The notes below the pieces were generated by a model. That model searched no databases. It saw only the letters and a list, made by a program, of their open reading frames with translations, and had not been told where the DNA came from. Below, one piece after another: positions 7,757 through 17,367 of a stretch of DNA of 64,000 bases (position 1 is its first letter; the number at the start of each line of letters is the position of its first letter). Location: positions 2,170,001 through 2,234,000 of the forward strand of contig OZ220709.1 of assembly GCA_965116665.1 (NCBI GenBank). The letters are read 5' to 3'. The translations under genes were made by a program, and so were the position numbers. Source of the stretch: Aldehydirespirator sp965116665. GTDB lineage: Bacteria > Actinomycetota > Acidimicrobiia > Acidimicrobiales > Aldehydirespiratoraceae.

Positions 7757-8716
7757 ATGAGCGGAGGGACCGGAGCCGACCAGCCCCCATACCACCACCA
7801 GCCGGTGATGTGCCGCGAGGTGGTGAAAGTGCTGCGCGACGTGCCCGAAGGCGTCGTTGTCGACGCCACCGTCGGGGACGGCGGCCACGCCGAAGCGCTC
7901 CTCGAGAGCCTCCCGCACATACGCCTCGTGGGCCTGGACCAGGATCCTGAGGCCCTGAGGACGGCGGCCGAGCGCCTCACCCCTCACGGGGACCGCGTGA
8001 CACTGCACCGCGCCACCTTCGATGCGCTCGGCGCGATGCTCGACAGCATCGGCCACGCCGAGACCTCGGCGTGCCTGTTCGACCTCGGGGTCAGCTCGCG
8101 GCAGCTCGACCGGCCCGAGCGCGGCTTCAGCTACCGGCTCGACGGCCCCCTCGACATGCGCATGGACCCCGACGGCCCGGTCACCGCGGCCGACATCGTC
8201 AACGGCACCAGCGAGGACACCCTCGCCGCCATGATCCGGCGCAACGCCGACGAGCGGCACGCCCGCCGCATCGCGGCGGCCGTCGTCGCCCAACGGCCCT
8301 TCACTACCACTACCCAGCTCGCCAGGGCGGTGGCAGCAGCCGTTCCGGCCACGACCCGCCGGCGCGCCCACCCCGCCCGCCGCACCTTCCAGGCCCTCAG
8401 AATCGAGGTGAACAAAGAGTTGGAGATGCTCGAACGAGCCCTCACCGGCGCTATCGAGCGTTTGAGCGACTCCGGGCGCTGTGCCGTGCTGTCCTATCAC
8501 TCGGGCGAGGACCGGATCGTCAAGTCAGTCTTCAGAACGGCGGCCGGTGAGGTCCCGCCGCCTCGTCCGGGTCTGCCGCCGCCGCCTGCCCCCGCCGCAA
8601 CCGTGCGACTCCTGGGGCGACGGGCCCGCACCCCGACCGACTCCGAGAAGGCGGCCAACCACAGGGCGGGTTCGGCCCGGCTGCGGGCCGTGGAACGCCT
8701 TGCCAGGGATGTCTGA
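7757..8716 (+). CDS. rsmH: 16S rRNA (cytosine(1402)-N(4))-methyltransferase
   Basis: A 319-residue enzyme (MraW/RsmH) that N4-methylates C1402 of 16S rRNA. The conserved opening HHQPVMCREVV lies at about residues 13-23, the SAM-binding motif VVDATVGDGGHAEALL at about 33-48, and LFDLGVSSRQLD and GFSYRLDGPLDMRMD follow. The C-terminal AVLSYHSGEDRIVK is also typical. The ATG at 7757 is preferred; the frame is open further upstream, but that stretch is the structured RNA region and has no family similarity. The stop overlaps the ftsL-like ATG (TGATG). Confidence 0.95.
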   Translation: MSGGTGADQPPYHHQPVMCREVVKVLRDVPEGVVVDATVGDGGHAEALLESLPHIRLVGLDQDPEALRTAAERLTPHGDRVTLHRATFDALGAMLDSIGHAETSACLFDLGVSSRQLDRPERGFSYRLDGPLDMRMDPDGPVTAADIVNGTSEDTLAAMIRRNADERHARRIAAAVVAQRPFTTTTQLARAVAAAVPATTRRRAHPARRTFQALRIEVNKELEMLERALTGAIERLSDSGRCAVLSYHSGEDRIVKSVFRTAAGEVPPPRPGLPPPPAPAATVRLLGRRARTPTDSEKAANHRAGSARLRAVERLARDV

Positions 8717-9234
8717 TGGCACGGGGGGCTCAAGGGCGCGCGACGCAGCGGGCATCAGGCACGCCGGCGTCACGACCTGAACGCAAGCCCCGAAACCTAA
8801 GGGTTGCCGAAGCCCCCGCCACGGCCCGCCGATCCATCACCGATGTCGGCACGCTGCTGGCTCTGGGAATGTTCGCGGTGTGCCTGGCCCTCGCGGCGCT
8901 GCACGCCGTGCTCGTGGAGAACCAGGCCACCCTCGACGATCTCATCGAGCGCAACCAGCAGAGCCAGGAGCTGATCGACCAGTTGCAGGCGGAGATCGCC
9001 TTCCTGGACTCGCCCGAGGGCCTGGCTGAACACGCCCACTCGGCCGGGCTGGTACCGGCGGCAGAGCTGATCCTGCTGACCCCGGTCGGGCCCGGTCTGC
9101 TGCAGCCCCCCGCCGGCGACCCGTTCAGCCTCGAGTCATCAGGCTTCCAGCCGGCCACGGCCACCGATGCAACCGGCAGTGGCGGCACCACCCCGACCCT
9201 CGGGGGCTTCGCCAGAGGGAAGTCGGCCGGGTGA
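8716..9234 (+). CDS. ftsL: FtsL-like septum formation protein
   Basis: A 172-residue bitopic membrane protein. It has a basic cytosolic N-terminus (about 40 residues), one transmembrane helix (about 45-68, LLALGMFAVCLALAALHAVL), then a short coiled coil (NQATLDDLIERNQQSQELIDQ) ending in the IAFLDSPEGLAEHAHSAGLV element common to FtsL/DivIC proteins. The C-terminal 60 residues are low-complexity. The call rests on topology and on position between rsmH and ftsI; sequence conservation in FtsL is weak. Confidence 0.75.
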   Translation: MARGAQGRATQRASGTPASRPERKPRNLRVAEAPATARRSITDVGTLLALGMFAVCLALAALHAVLVENQATLDDLIERNQQSQELIDQLQAEIAFLDSPEGLAEHAHSAGLVPAAELILLTPVGPGLLQPPAGDPFSLESSGFQPATATDATGSGGTTPTLGGFARGKSAG

Positions 9235-11120
9235 CACCACCGGGGCCACGCCCTGACGCATCGGCGCGGCATCCGAGCCAGTGGGGCTCCGGCCGGCCCC
9301 CCCGCTCCATGACCGGTCGTCAACTGGTGGGCCGGGGCCGCATCGTGGCCGTGCTGGTGATACTGCTGCTGGCGCTGGGCGCTCTCGTGTACCGCATCAT
9401 CGACGTTCAGGCGACGCCCGACCAGCGGATCCTCGAAGACGTGGCCATCCCCATCGGCGAGATCACCGTGCCCGCCCCCCGCGGTTCGGTGATCGATCGC
9501 AATGGCCGGACCATCGCCCTGTCGCTGCCGGCCGCGACGGTCGTCTCGAATCCCCGTGTCATCGAAGACCCCCATGGCGCGGCCGCGGCCCTGTCCGAGG
9601 TCCTGGGCATCGAAGCCTCCGAGTTGCTGGGAAAGTTGCAGGGAGACGGCGCGTTCCGCTACATCGTGCGCCAGATCGATCCAGAGGTTGGAGAACAGGT
9701 GGACAGCCTGGGAATCGACGGCATCAAGGTCATCTCGGAACCGCGGCGCGAGCACCCCAACGGTGACTGTTCAGCCCTGGCCGCCGTGGGACGGGTCAAC
9801 ATCGACCATGTGGGGATGAGCGGCATCGAGGAGACCTACGACACACACCTGTCGGGCGTTCCCGGCCGCGTGATCAAGGAAGTAGGGGTGGACGGGACCA
9901 CGATCCCCGGCGGCATGCAGCAGGTGACCGAGCCGACCGTGGGGCAGGACATCACCGTGACCCTGGACCGCAACATCCAGTTCCAGGCCGAGTCGATGCT
10001 GTTCGACGTCGTGGCCTCCGCGGGCGCGTCGTCGGGGGTGGCCCTGGTCTCGGTTCCCTCCACCGGGGAGATAGTCGCCATGGCCAACGTGGCCCGCGGG
10101 TCCGACGGCATCGTCGACTGCACCCGCCAGAACCTGGCCGCCACCTGGACCTACGAGCCCGGTTCGGTGTTCAAGCCGGTGACCGCAGCCGCCGCGCTGG
10201 CGAGCGGGGCGGTAGTGGAGAGCACGGGAATACAGGTGCCGTCATACCTCACCATCTGGGAGCACCGCTTCGAGGACACCCCCACCCACCCCGACGTGGA
10301 GTGGACTCCCGTCGAGATCGTCACCCGGTCGTCGAACATCGGAACCATCAAGATGGCTCAACTGACGGGAGAGGAGCGGCTGTACCACACCATCCGCGCC
10401 TTCGGCTTCGGCTCCCGCACCGCCCTCGACTTCAAGGGCGAATCGAAGGGGATCATTCCTCCGCTGAGCCGCTGGAACGGCCTCAGCCTGCCCAACATGG
10501 CGATCGGCCAGGGGCTGGCGGTCACTCCGCTGCAGATGCTGCAGGTGTACAACACGATCGCCAACGACGGCGTGCGAGTGCCGCTGCGACTCATCGACGA
10601 CGGTTCCTTCCCGTCCGGGGAGGAGAGGCCGGCGCCGGTGCGCATCCTCAGCCAGGAGATGGCGTCCTCGCTGATGCGAATGCTGGAGTCGGTGGTGCAG
10701 TTCGGGACGGGCCAGCAGGCCGTGGTAGAGGGCTTCTCGGTGGCCGGCAAGACCGGCACCGCCTGGCAGCCCTGCGACATCGGCTACAAGTGCGTGAACG
10801 AGCGGGACGAGCTGATCGGCCGTCACCACACAGCCACCTTCGCGGGGATCGTCAGCAACGACGAAGGGCCTGCCATCGTCGTGCTCGTCGTCGTCGACGC
10901 GCCCAAGGGCGACGTCATCTCGGGCGGACGGCTGGCGGCGCCTACCGTCAGCAGGATCGCCGAGTACTCGTTGCGCCAGCTGCGCATCCCGGCGGTGCTC
11001 GACACCGGGCTCGGCAACCGGCGCAGAGCCGAACCCGCCACCGTGCCCACAACCACCGAAGCCCCGCCGGACCCGAGCGGCACCGCCGCGGCGGGCAACG
11101 CCGGAGAGTCCCGAACATGA
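9231..11120 (+). CDS. ftsI: septal peptidoglycan transpeptidase (FtsI/PBP3 class)
   Basis: A 629-residue class B penicillin-binding protein. A single N-terminal helix (about residues 37-57) anchors it, followed by the PBP dimerisation domain and the transpeptidase domain. The active-site Ser is in GSVFKP (S312, K315), the SxN motif is SSN near 366-368, and the KTGT motif starts near 507. It cross-links septal peptidoglycan together with FtsW. No PASTA domains. The GTG at 9231 overlaps the ftsL-like stop (GTGA). The C-terminal tail (from about 600) is Pro/Thr/Ala-rich and probably disordered. Confidence 0.93.
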   Translation: MTPPGPRPDASARHPSQWGSGRPPRSMTGRQLVGRGRIVAVLVILLLALGALVYRIIDVQATPDQRILEDVAIPIGEITVPAPRGSVIDRNGRTIALSLPAATVVSNPRVIEDPHGAAAALSEVLGIEASELLGKLQGDGAFRYIVRQIDPEVGEQVDSLGIDGIKVISEPRREHPNGDCSALAAVGRVNIDHVGMSGIEETYDTHLSGVPGRVIKEVGVDGTTIPGGMQQVTEPTVGQDITVTLDRNIQFQAESMLFDVVASAGASSGVALVSVPSTGEIVAMANVARGSDGIVDCTRQNLAATWTYEPGSVFKPVTAAAALASGAVVESTGIQVPSYLTIWEHRFEDTPTHPDVEWTPVEIVTRSSNIGTIKMAQLTGEERLYHTIRAFGFGSRTALDFKGESKGIIPPLSRWNGLSLPNMAIGQGLAVTPLQMLQVYNTIANDGVRVPLRLIDDGSFPSGEERPAPVRILSQEMASSLMRMLESVVQFGTGQQAVVEGFSVAGKTGTAWQPCDIGYKCVNERDELIGRHHTATFAGIVSNDEGPAIVVLVVVDAPKGDVISGGRLAAPTVSRIAEYSLRQLRIPAVLDTGLGNRRRAEPATVPTTTEAPPDPSGTAAAGNAGESRT

Positions 11121-12574
11121 TCAGCCTGGGACAGCTGTCACGGGCGCTCGGCGCCGACATGGTGTGGCCCCGCAGCCCCGGCCATCGGCAGGATCCGTCG
11201 CAGGCAGACTCGACACCGGTGCGCGACGTGGAGCACGACAGCCGGCTGGTGGGACCCGGCGCGCTGTTCGCGTGCATCCCCGGCGAGTTGCACGACGGCC
11301 ACCGCTTCGCGGGCGACGCCGTCTCTGCCGGCGCGATCGGGCTGCTCGCGGAGCGGCCGCTGCCGGCGGGCGTGCCATGCCTGGTCGTAGAGTCGGTACG
11401 AGCCGCCGTCGGACCGGCCGCCGCGGCGGTGCACGGGAACCCCAGCCAGCGCCTCGACGTTGCCGGAGTCACCGGGACCAACGGCAAGACCACCACCGTG
11501 CGCCTCCTCGCGGGGCTCCTGCGGGACGACGGCACCGGCACGGCCGAGATCGGCACGCTGACCGGGACACTCACCACACCGGAGGCCACCGACCTGCAAC
11601 GCGAGCTGGCGCTGGCGTTGGGCCAGGGCGCGGGCGCCGCGGCCGTCGAGGTCACATCGCACGGGCTGGTTCAGCACCGGTTGGACGGATGCCGGTTCCG
11701 GGTGGCCGCGTTCACCAACCTCGGACACGACCATCTCGACTACCACGGGTCGATGGAGGACTACTTCGCGGCCAAGGCCCGGTTGTTCAAGCGCGAGCTC
11801 GCCGACCGTGCTGTCGTGGACACCACCACCGAGTGGGGACGGCGCCTCGCGAAGGTGGCCGCCACCGAGATTCCCGTCACCGAGGTGGACCAGCGCCGGA
11901 TCGAGGTCATGGAGGCCGACGCCCGATCGAGCACGTTCTGCTGGCGAGGCCGGAAGGTGAGGCTGCCACTGGCCGGAGCCTTCAACCGGGCCAATGCCGT
12001 CCTGGCCGCGGAGGTGGCGGCCGCGCTCGGCATGGACCCGGCCGCGGCCGTCGCGGGCCTGGCCGCGGCCGAGCCGGTGCCCGGCCGGTTCGAGTCCGTC
12101 CAGGCCGGACAGGACTACGCGGTCATCGTCGACTACGCCCACACCCCCGATGGGCTCGCAGCCGCCCTGCGAGCCGCCCGAAGCCTCACCGACGGCGACC
12201 TCACGGTGGTGTTCGGCGCGGGCGGCGACCGGGACCGCGCCAAACGCCCCGAGATGGGCGCCGCCGCGGCCAGACTGGCGGACCGAGTGATAGTCACGAG
12301 CGACAACCCCCGCTCGGAGGATCCCGACCAGATCATCTCCGAGATCGTCGAGGGGATGGGGCGCGTCCCCGACCGGTGTGACGCCGATCGGCGCCTGGCT
12401 CTGCGGCATGCGTTGTCGGTGGCCCTCCCCGGCGACACGGTGCTGGTCGCCGGCAAGGGGCATGAGACCAGCCAGACGATCGGCAGCGAGCGGCTGCCCT
12501 TCGACGACCGGACCGTGATCCGTGAGGAGATCGAGCGCCTGGCGGCCTGCGACGGGATGGGGAACGAGCGGTGA
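11117..12574 (+). CDS. murE: UDP-MurNAc-tripeptide synthetase, meso-DAP type
   Basis: A 485-residue Mur ligase. The P-loop GTNGKTT is near residue 120 and the middle domain shows AVEVTSHGL and FTNLGHDHLDYHG. The DNPR sequence near residue 396 is the signature seen in enzymes adding meso-diaminopimelate rather than lysine. ATG 11117 overlaps the ftsI stop as ATGA. In most dcw clusters murF follows, but here murE runs directly into mraY with a four-base overlap, leaving no room for it. Confidence 0.93.
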   Translation: MISLGQLSRALGADMVWPRSPGHRQDPSQADSTPVRDVEHDSRLVGPGALFACIPGELHDGHRFAGDAVSAGAIGLLAERPLPAGVPCLVVESVRAAVGPAAAAVHGNPSQRLDVAGVTGTNGKTTTVRLLAGLLRDDGTGTAEIGTLTGTLTTPEATDLQRELALALGQGAGAAAVEVTSHGLVQHRLDGCRFRVAAFTNLGHDHLDYHGSMEDYFAAKARLFKRELADRAVVDTTTEWGRRLAKVAATEIPVTEVDQRRIEVMEADARSSTFCWRGRKVRLPLAGAFNRANAVLAAEVAAALGMDPAAAVAGLAAAEPVPGRFESVQAGQDYAVIVDYAHTPDGLAAALRAARSLTDGDLTVVFGAGGDRDRAKRPEMGAAAARLADRVIVTSDNPRSEDPDQIISEIVEGMGRVPDRCDADRRLALRHALSVALPGDTVLVAGKGHETSQTIGSERLPFDDRTVIREEIERLAACDGMGNER

Positions 12575-13623
12575 TACGGCTGTTGCTGGCGGGCAGCATC
12601 GCCATGTTCGCGTCCCTGCTGGGATGCTGGGTGCTCATCCGCTTGCTGGTCCACTACGGCATCGGGCAGCCCATCCGCGACGACGGCCCGCAGGAGCACC
12701 GGGTGAAGTCGGGCACGCCCACGATGGGCGGCATAGCGGTGGTGGCCGCCGCTACCGCCGGTTACGTCGTCAGCGACGTCTTCGGCGGCATCTACACCCG
12801 GTCGGGCATCATCGTGATGCTCACCATCATCGCCGCCGGGGTGGTGGGACTGCTCGACGACTGGATCAAGGTCGTGGCGGCCCGCAACCTCGGCCTGAAC
12901 AAGACGACGAAGATCATCGGCCTGCTGGCCGTCGGCGCCGGCTTCGCCTGGGCCATGACGCAGTTCACGTCGATCCACACCACCGTCTCGTTCACCCGAT
13001 TCGACTACCCGGGCCTCGAGCTGGGACGGATCGGCTGGTCGATCTGGGCCATCCTGCTGATCATCGCCACCACCAATGCGGTGAACCTGACCGACGGCCT
13101 GGACGGTCTGGCCGCCGGCGCCAGCGGGGTCGGCTACGGCGCGTTCATGTTCATCGGCTTCTGGCAGTTCGACCACTACGACTCCTACCAGGTGGCCCAC
13201 GCGCTCGACCTGGCCATCGTGAGCGCGGCCATGGTGGGGGCGATCATCGGATTCCTCTGGTGGAACGCCGCCCCGGCTCGAATATTCATGGGCGACACCG
13301 GCTCGCTGGCGCTCGGCAGCGGGCTGGCCGCGCTCGCCCTGGCCACCAACACCCAGTTCCTGCTGGGAATCATCGGCGGTCTCTTCGTCATCGAGACCCT
13401 GTCGGTGATCATCCAGATCGTCTCGTTCCGAGCCTTCGGCCGGCGGGTGTTCCGCATGGCGCCCCTGCACCACCACTTCGAGCTGCGGGGATGGCCGGAG
13501 ACCACCGTCATCATCCGCTTGTGGATCCTGTCGGGACTTTGCACCGGGCTGGGGCTGGGACTGTTCTACGGGGATGCCGTCAGCACCGGCATCGTGGACT
13601 CGATCTCGAGGCTGACGCCGTGA
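12571..13623 (+). CDS. mraY: phospho-MurNAc-pentapeptide transferase
   Basis: A 350-residue polytopic membrane enzyme with about ten transmembrane helices. It transfers phospho-MurNAc-pentapeptide to undecaprenyl phosphate to make lipid I. Conserved acidic sites are visible: LLDDWIK (D96, D97), NAVNLTDGLDGLAAG (about 170-184) and FMGDTGS (D242). RVFRMAPLHHHFE near the end is also characteristic. GTG start within the murE stop codon. Confidence 0.96.
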   Translation: MIRLLLAGSIAMFASLLGCWVLIRLLVHYGIGQPIRDDGPQEHRVKSGTPTMGGIAVVAAATAGYVVSDVFGGIYTRSGIIVMLTIIAAGVVGLLDDWIKVVAARNLGLNKTTKIIGLLAVGAGFAWAMTQFTSIHTTVSFTRFDYPGLELGRIGWSIWAILLIIATTNAVNLTDGLDGLAAGASGVGYGAFMFIGFWQFDHYDSYQVAHALDLAIVSAAMVGAIIGFLWWNAAPARIFMGDTGSLALGSGLAALALATNTQFLLGIIGGLFVIETLSVIIQIVSFRAFGRRVFRMAPLHHHFELRGWPETTVIIRLWILSGLCTGLGLGLFYGDAVSTGIVDSISRLTP

Positions 13624-14993
13624 GCGTCACGGCCGCCGACGCGATGGTTGAGGTGCCCCCGTCGCTGCTGCTCGCCGGACTCGGCGCGACGAACCGGGCT
13701 GTGGCCCGGGCGCTGCTGGCGAGGGACCACACCGTGACCGCCTTCGACGACGGACCGGACGCAGCCACGGTCGCGGCCGCCGAGGCCCTGGGACTGGAGC
13801 TGCAGGTCGCCCCCGACGACCGCCGGCTCGATCAGATGGTCCGGGCCGCAGACGCCATGATCCCCACCCCGGGGCTGCCCGAGCACCACCGGGCCCTGGC
13901 CGCGGCTCGGGCCGGAGGCGTGCCTACCGCCAGCGAGTTCGATCTGGCCCGATGCTGGGACTCCCGGCCGATGGCGGCCGTGACCGGAACCAGCGGCAAG
14001 ACGACCGTCACCGAGATGGCGGTGGCCGCGCTGCGGTACTCGGGCGTGGAAGCAGCCGCGGCGGGCAACAACGACCTTCCCCTCGTAGCCGCCATCGAGG
14101 AGACCGGCGTCGAGGTGTTCGTGGTCGAGGCGTCGTCGTTCCGCCTGGCCCACAGTCGGTGCTTCCAACCCGAGGCAGCGTGCTGGCTCAACTTCGCGCC
14201 CGACCATCTCGACATCCATCGCGACCTGGACTCCTACGAGACATCCAAGGCCCGGCTGTGGCGATGGCTCCCGCCCAGCGGGACCGCGGTGGCCAACCGG
14301 CTCGACCCGACCGTCATGGCCCACCTGCCCCAGGACCGTGCCACCTGGACGTTCGCGCCGGAGGGACCGGCCGATTGGCGACGCCACGCCGACATGCTGA
14401 CCGGACCCTTGGGGCCGGTGGTGAGCGTGCGGGAGTTGCGCCGGGCCATGCCCCACGACCTCGCCAACGCCCTGGCCGCGGCGGCCACCGCCGCCGCGGT
14501 AGGCGCGACGGTGGAAGGACTGGGCCAAGCCCTCCGCGCTTTCGAGCCCGGGGCTCACCGCGTTCAGATGGTTGCGTCGATAGGCGGCGTCACCTTCTAC
14601 GACGACTCCAAGGCGACGACACCCCACGCCACCGTCGCCGCCCTGAGGGGATTCGACGCGGCCGTGCTGATCGCGGGCGGGCGAAACAAGGGTCTCGACC
14701 TCAGCGGGCTGCTCGACGCCGTCGACCACGTGATCAGCGTCGTCGCCTTCGGCGAGGCCGCCGAAGAGGTGGCCGGGGTCTTCGCGGCTGATCGGCCGGT
14801 GCGGCTCGCGGCCGGCATGGCCGAGGCCGTCGAGCTGGCCGCCTCTGCGGCCGAGCCGGGCTCTGCGGTGCTGCTGTCTCCTGCCTGCGCCTCCTTCGAC
14901 CTCTACACGGGCTACGCGGCCCGCGGCGACCACTTCGCCCGCCTGGTCAGGGGCCTGGCCGGCCGATCCCGATGCGGGACGGTGCCGGCATGA
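13620..14993 (+). CDS. murD: UDP-MurNAc-L-alanine--D-glutamate ligase
   Basis: A 457-residue Mur ligase adding D-Glu. It has an N-terminal Rossmann-like domain, a P-loop GTSGKTT near residue 123 (Ser in place of the commoner Asn), NFAPDHLDIHRDLDSY in the central domain, and VTFYDDSKATTPHAT and LIAGGRNKGLDL in the C-terminal domain, which match MurD specifically. GTG 13620 overlaps the mraY stop (GTGA). In the cluster it follows mraY, as is normal. Confidence 0.94.
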   Translation: MSVTAADAMVEVPPSLLLAGLGATNRAVARALLARDHTVTAFDDGPDAATVAAAEALGLELQVAPDDRRLDQMVRAADAMIPTPGLPEHHRALAAARAGGVPTASEFDLARCWDSRPMAAVTGTSGKTTVTEMAVAALRYSGVEAAAAGNNDLPLVAAIEETGVEVFVVEASSFRLAHSRCFQPEAACWLNFAPDHLDIHRDLDSYETSKARLWRWLPPSGTAVANRLDPTVMAHLPQDRATWTFAPEGPADWRRHADMLTGPLGPVVSVRELRRAMPHDLANALAAAATAAAVGATVEGLGQALRAFEPGAHRVQMVASIGGVTFYDDSKATTPHATVAALRGFDAAVLIAGGRNKGLDLSGLLDAVDHVISVVAFGEAAEEVAGVFAADRPVRLAAGMAEAVELAASAAEPGSAVLLSPACASFDLYTGYAARGDHFARLVRGLAGRSRCGTVPA

Positions 14994-16192
14994 TCGTGAC
15001 CAGGTACTCCCAGACCCGTCAGGTGGCACTGCAGGATGCCCGCCGCAGTCACCCGACCGCCAGACGGGCACCGGACGGTCGCGGCCCGCGTCCCCCGATC
15101 GGCCGCCGGAGCGGGCCGTTCCTGGTGCTGATCGTGGCCCTGGCCGCGCTGGTGCTGCTCGGCCTGGTGATGGCACTGTCGGCCACGGCCGCTCCCAGCC
15201 TGTCGGGCACGGATTCGGCCTGGTCCCTGTTCAAGAGCCAGGCCTTGTGGCTCGGTGTCGGGTCGGTGGGAGTGCTCGTGCTGTTGCGGCTGGACTACCA
15301 CCGATGGCGGCGGCCGGCTGCGATGGGCATGGGCTTCTGCCTTCTGCTGCTGGCCCTGACCGCGGTGCCCAGCGTGGGCCTCAGCGCCAACGGGGCCCGC
15401 CGCTGGCTCGGTACCGGCTCGATCGTCTTCCAACCGTCGGAGGTGACCAAGCTCGCCTTCATCGTCTTCGTGGCCGAGTTGCTGTCCCGGCCCGAGCGTC
15501 ACATGGAGGACACCCGCGCCACCCTGCAGCCGGTCCTCCTGTTGACGGGAGTCGTCAGCGCGCTGCTGATGATGCAGCCCCACCTGGGGGCCTGCCTCCT
15601 CATCGCCGGCGTGGCCACGACCATGCTGTACTTCGGGGGGGCGCGGCTGTCCCATCTGGCGCTGTCCAGCGCTGTCGGGGCCTCGTTGGCCGCGCTCATG
15701 GTCGCTTACTCTCCCTGGCGCCGGGCCCGCGTGCTGGGCTTCCTCGACCCTTGGGAGGATCCTCTCGGGAACGGCTACCAGACCCTCCGGTCCCTGCATG
15801 CGCTGGCTGCCGGCGGCGTCGACGGGCTGGGGCTGGGCTCGGGCCGGGCCAAGTGGGGGTTCCTGCCGTACGCCCACACCGACTTCATCTTCGCGGTGAT
15901 AGGCGAGGAGCTCGGCATCGTGGGCTCCCTGTTCGTCGTGACGCTCTTCGTGGTGATCGCCGGAGCAGGACTCACCGTGGCGCTGCGGGCCCCTGACCGC
16001 TTCGGGATGCTCCTTGCGGTGGGCATCACGTCCTGGATCGTCCTGCAGGCCGCGCTGAACATCGGCGCCGCGGTCGCCGTCTTCCCGGTCGTCGGGATCA
16101 CCCTGCCGCTGCTCTCGTTCGGCGGAACCTCGCTGGTGACCACCATGGCCGCGATGGGGGTGCTGCTGAACGTGGCGAGGCAGATCCGATGA
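14990..16192 (+). CDS. ftsW: SEDS-family peptidoglycan polymerase FtsW
   Basis: About 400 residues with around ten membrane helices. FtsW polymerises lipid II at the septum as partner of FtsI. Conserved segments include NGARRWLG, FQPSEVTKLAFIVF, the large-loop region LGLGSGRAKWGFLPYAHTDF and FAVIGEELG, and PLLSFGGTSLV near the C-terminus. Two in-frame ATGs are possible; 14990 is chosen because it overlaps the murD stop as ATGA, while 14972 would add six residues. FtsW rather than RodA is inferred from location. Confidence 0.92.
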   Translation: MIVTRYSQTRQVALQDARRSHPTARRAPDGRGPRPPIGRRSGPFLVLIVALAALVLLGLVMALSATAAPSLSGTDSAWSLFKSQALWLGVGSVGVLVLLRLDYHRWRRPAAMGMGFCLLLLALTAVPSVGLSANGARRWLGTGSIVFQPSEVTKLAFIVFVAELLSRPERHMEDTRATLQPVLLLTGVVSALLMMQPHLGACLLIAGVATTMLYFGGARLSHLALSSAVGASLAALMVAYSPWRRARVLGFLDPWEDPLGNGYQTLRSLHALAAGGVDGLGLGSGRAKWGFLPYAHTDFIFAVIGEELGIVGSLFVVTLFVVIAGAGLTVALRAPDRFGMLLAVGITSWIVLQAALNIGAAVAVFPVVGITLPLLSFGGTSLVTTMAAMGVLLNVARQIR

Positions 16193-17367
16193 GCGCGCCC
16201 GCGCCGCGCCGGCAGGGCCAGCGCCCCGGCTCGTCGTGGGCCGTCATCGCGGGGGGCGGGACTGCCGGCCACGTGCTGCCGGGAATCAGCATCGCCCAGC
16301 AGATCGTCGCCCGGGGCGCTCCCCGCGAAGCGGTGCACTTCGTCGGCAGCTCCCGCGGCGTCGAGACCCGCCTGGTGAGCGAAGCCGGATTCGGACTGAC
16401 GGCGCTTCCGGGGCGGGGCCTGCAACGGCGGCTGGCTCTCTCCAACCTGGCTGCCGCCATCGGACTCCTACGGGCCTTCGTGCAGGCCCTCATCGTGCTG
16501 CGGCGCCGCAGGCCTGCGGTCGTGCTGGGCCTGGGGGGCTATGCGTCGGCGGCCTGCGGGGCGGCCGCGGCCCTGCTGCGGGTTCCGCTCGTGATAACCG
16601 AGCAGAACGCGGTTCCGGGCCTGGCGAACCGGGTGCTGAGCCGGTTCGCCCGCGGTGCGGCCACCGCCTTCGAGGACACCGACCTTCGGGGGGCCACATG
16701 GACCGGCAACCCGGTGCGGACCGAGGTGCTGGCCGCTGACCGGGCATCGGGGAGGGCGGCAGCCCGGGCCGCCCTGGGGGTCGACGGTGATCGCCGCTTC
16801 GTGGCCGTCTTCGGAGGCTCGCTCGGGTCCCGTCGCATCAATGAGGCCGTGGCCGCCGCGACCGTGCTCTGGCAGGCCCGAGGCGACCTTCACATCCGCC
16901 ACATTGCAGGGCGGCGCGACTACGACGAGCTCGCAGGTCGCACCGCACCCGATCCTGCCAGCCCGCTGGGCTACGACCTGGTCGCCTACGAGGAGCACAT
17001 GGCGACGGTGTACGCCGCGGCCGACCTCGTCGTGAGCCGCTCCGGGGCCACCACCGTCGCCGAGCTGGCGGCCGCGGGCGTGCCGGCGGTGCTCATCCCG
17101 CTACCGGGAGCGCCCGGCGACCATCAGACGGCCAACGCCCGGAGGCTCGTCGAGGCGGGCGGGGCGGTCATGGTGAGCGACCCGGAACTCGACGGGACCC
17201 GGCTCGCGGCCGAGGTGGACGCATTGCTGGGCGATCCCGACCGCCTCGATGCCATGGCGGGTGCGGCCAGGGCGCTGGCCCGGCCCGACGCGGCCAGCGC
17301 CGTCGTGGATCTGATCGAGCGGTGCGCCCTTCACCCGCAGCCCCGACAGCAGGAGGCCGCCTCGTGA
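16189..17367 (+). CDS. murG: UDP-GlcNAc:lipid I N-acetylglucosaminyltransferase
   Basis: A 392-residue GT-B glycosyltransferase that converts lipid I to lipid II on the inner membrane face. The N-terminal motif GGGTAGHVLPG lies at about residues 22-32, VLGLGGYASAACG at about 108-120, and the nucleotide-binding VVSRSGATTVAELAAAGVPAVLIPLP at about 282-307 is split by the usual conserved Gly and Glu residues. ATG overlaps the ftsW stop (ATGA). Confidence 0.95.
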   Translation: MSAPAPRRQGQRPGSSWAVIAGGGTAGHVLPGISIAQQIVARGAPREAVHFVGSSRGVETRLVSEAGFGLTALPGRGLQRRLALSNLAAAIGLLRAFVQALIVLRRRRPAVVLGLGGYASAACGAAAALLRVPLVITEQNAVPGLANRVLSRFARGAATAFEDTDLRGATWTGNPVRTEVLAADRASGRAAARAALGVDGDRRFVAVFGGSLGSRRINEAVAAATVLWQARGDLHIRHIAGRRDYDELAGRTAPDPASPLGYDLVAYEEHMATVYAAADLVVSRSGATTVAELAAAGVPAVLIPLPGAPGDHQTANARRLVEAGGAVMVSDPELDGTRLAAEVDALLGDPDRLDAMAGAARALARPDAASAVVDLIERCALHPQPRQQEAAS

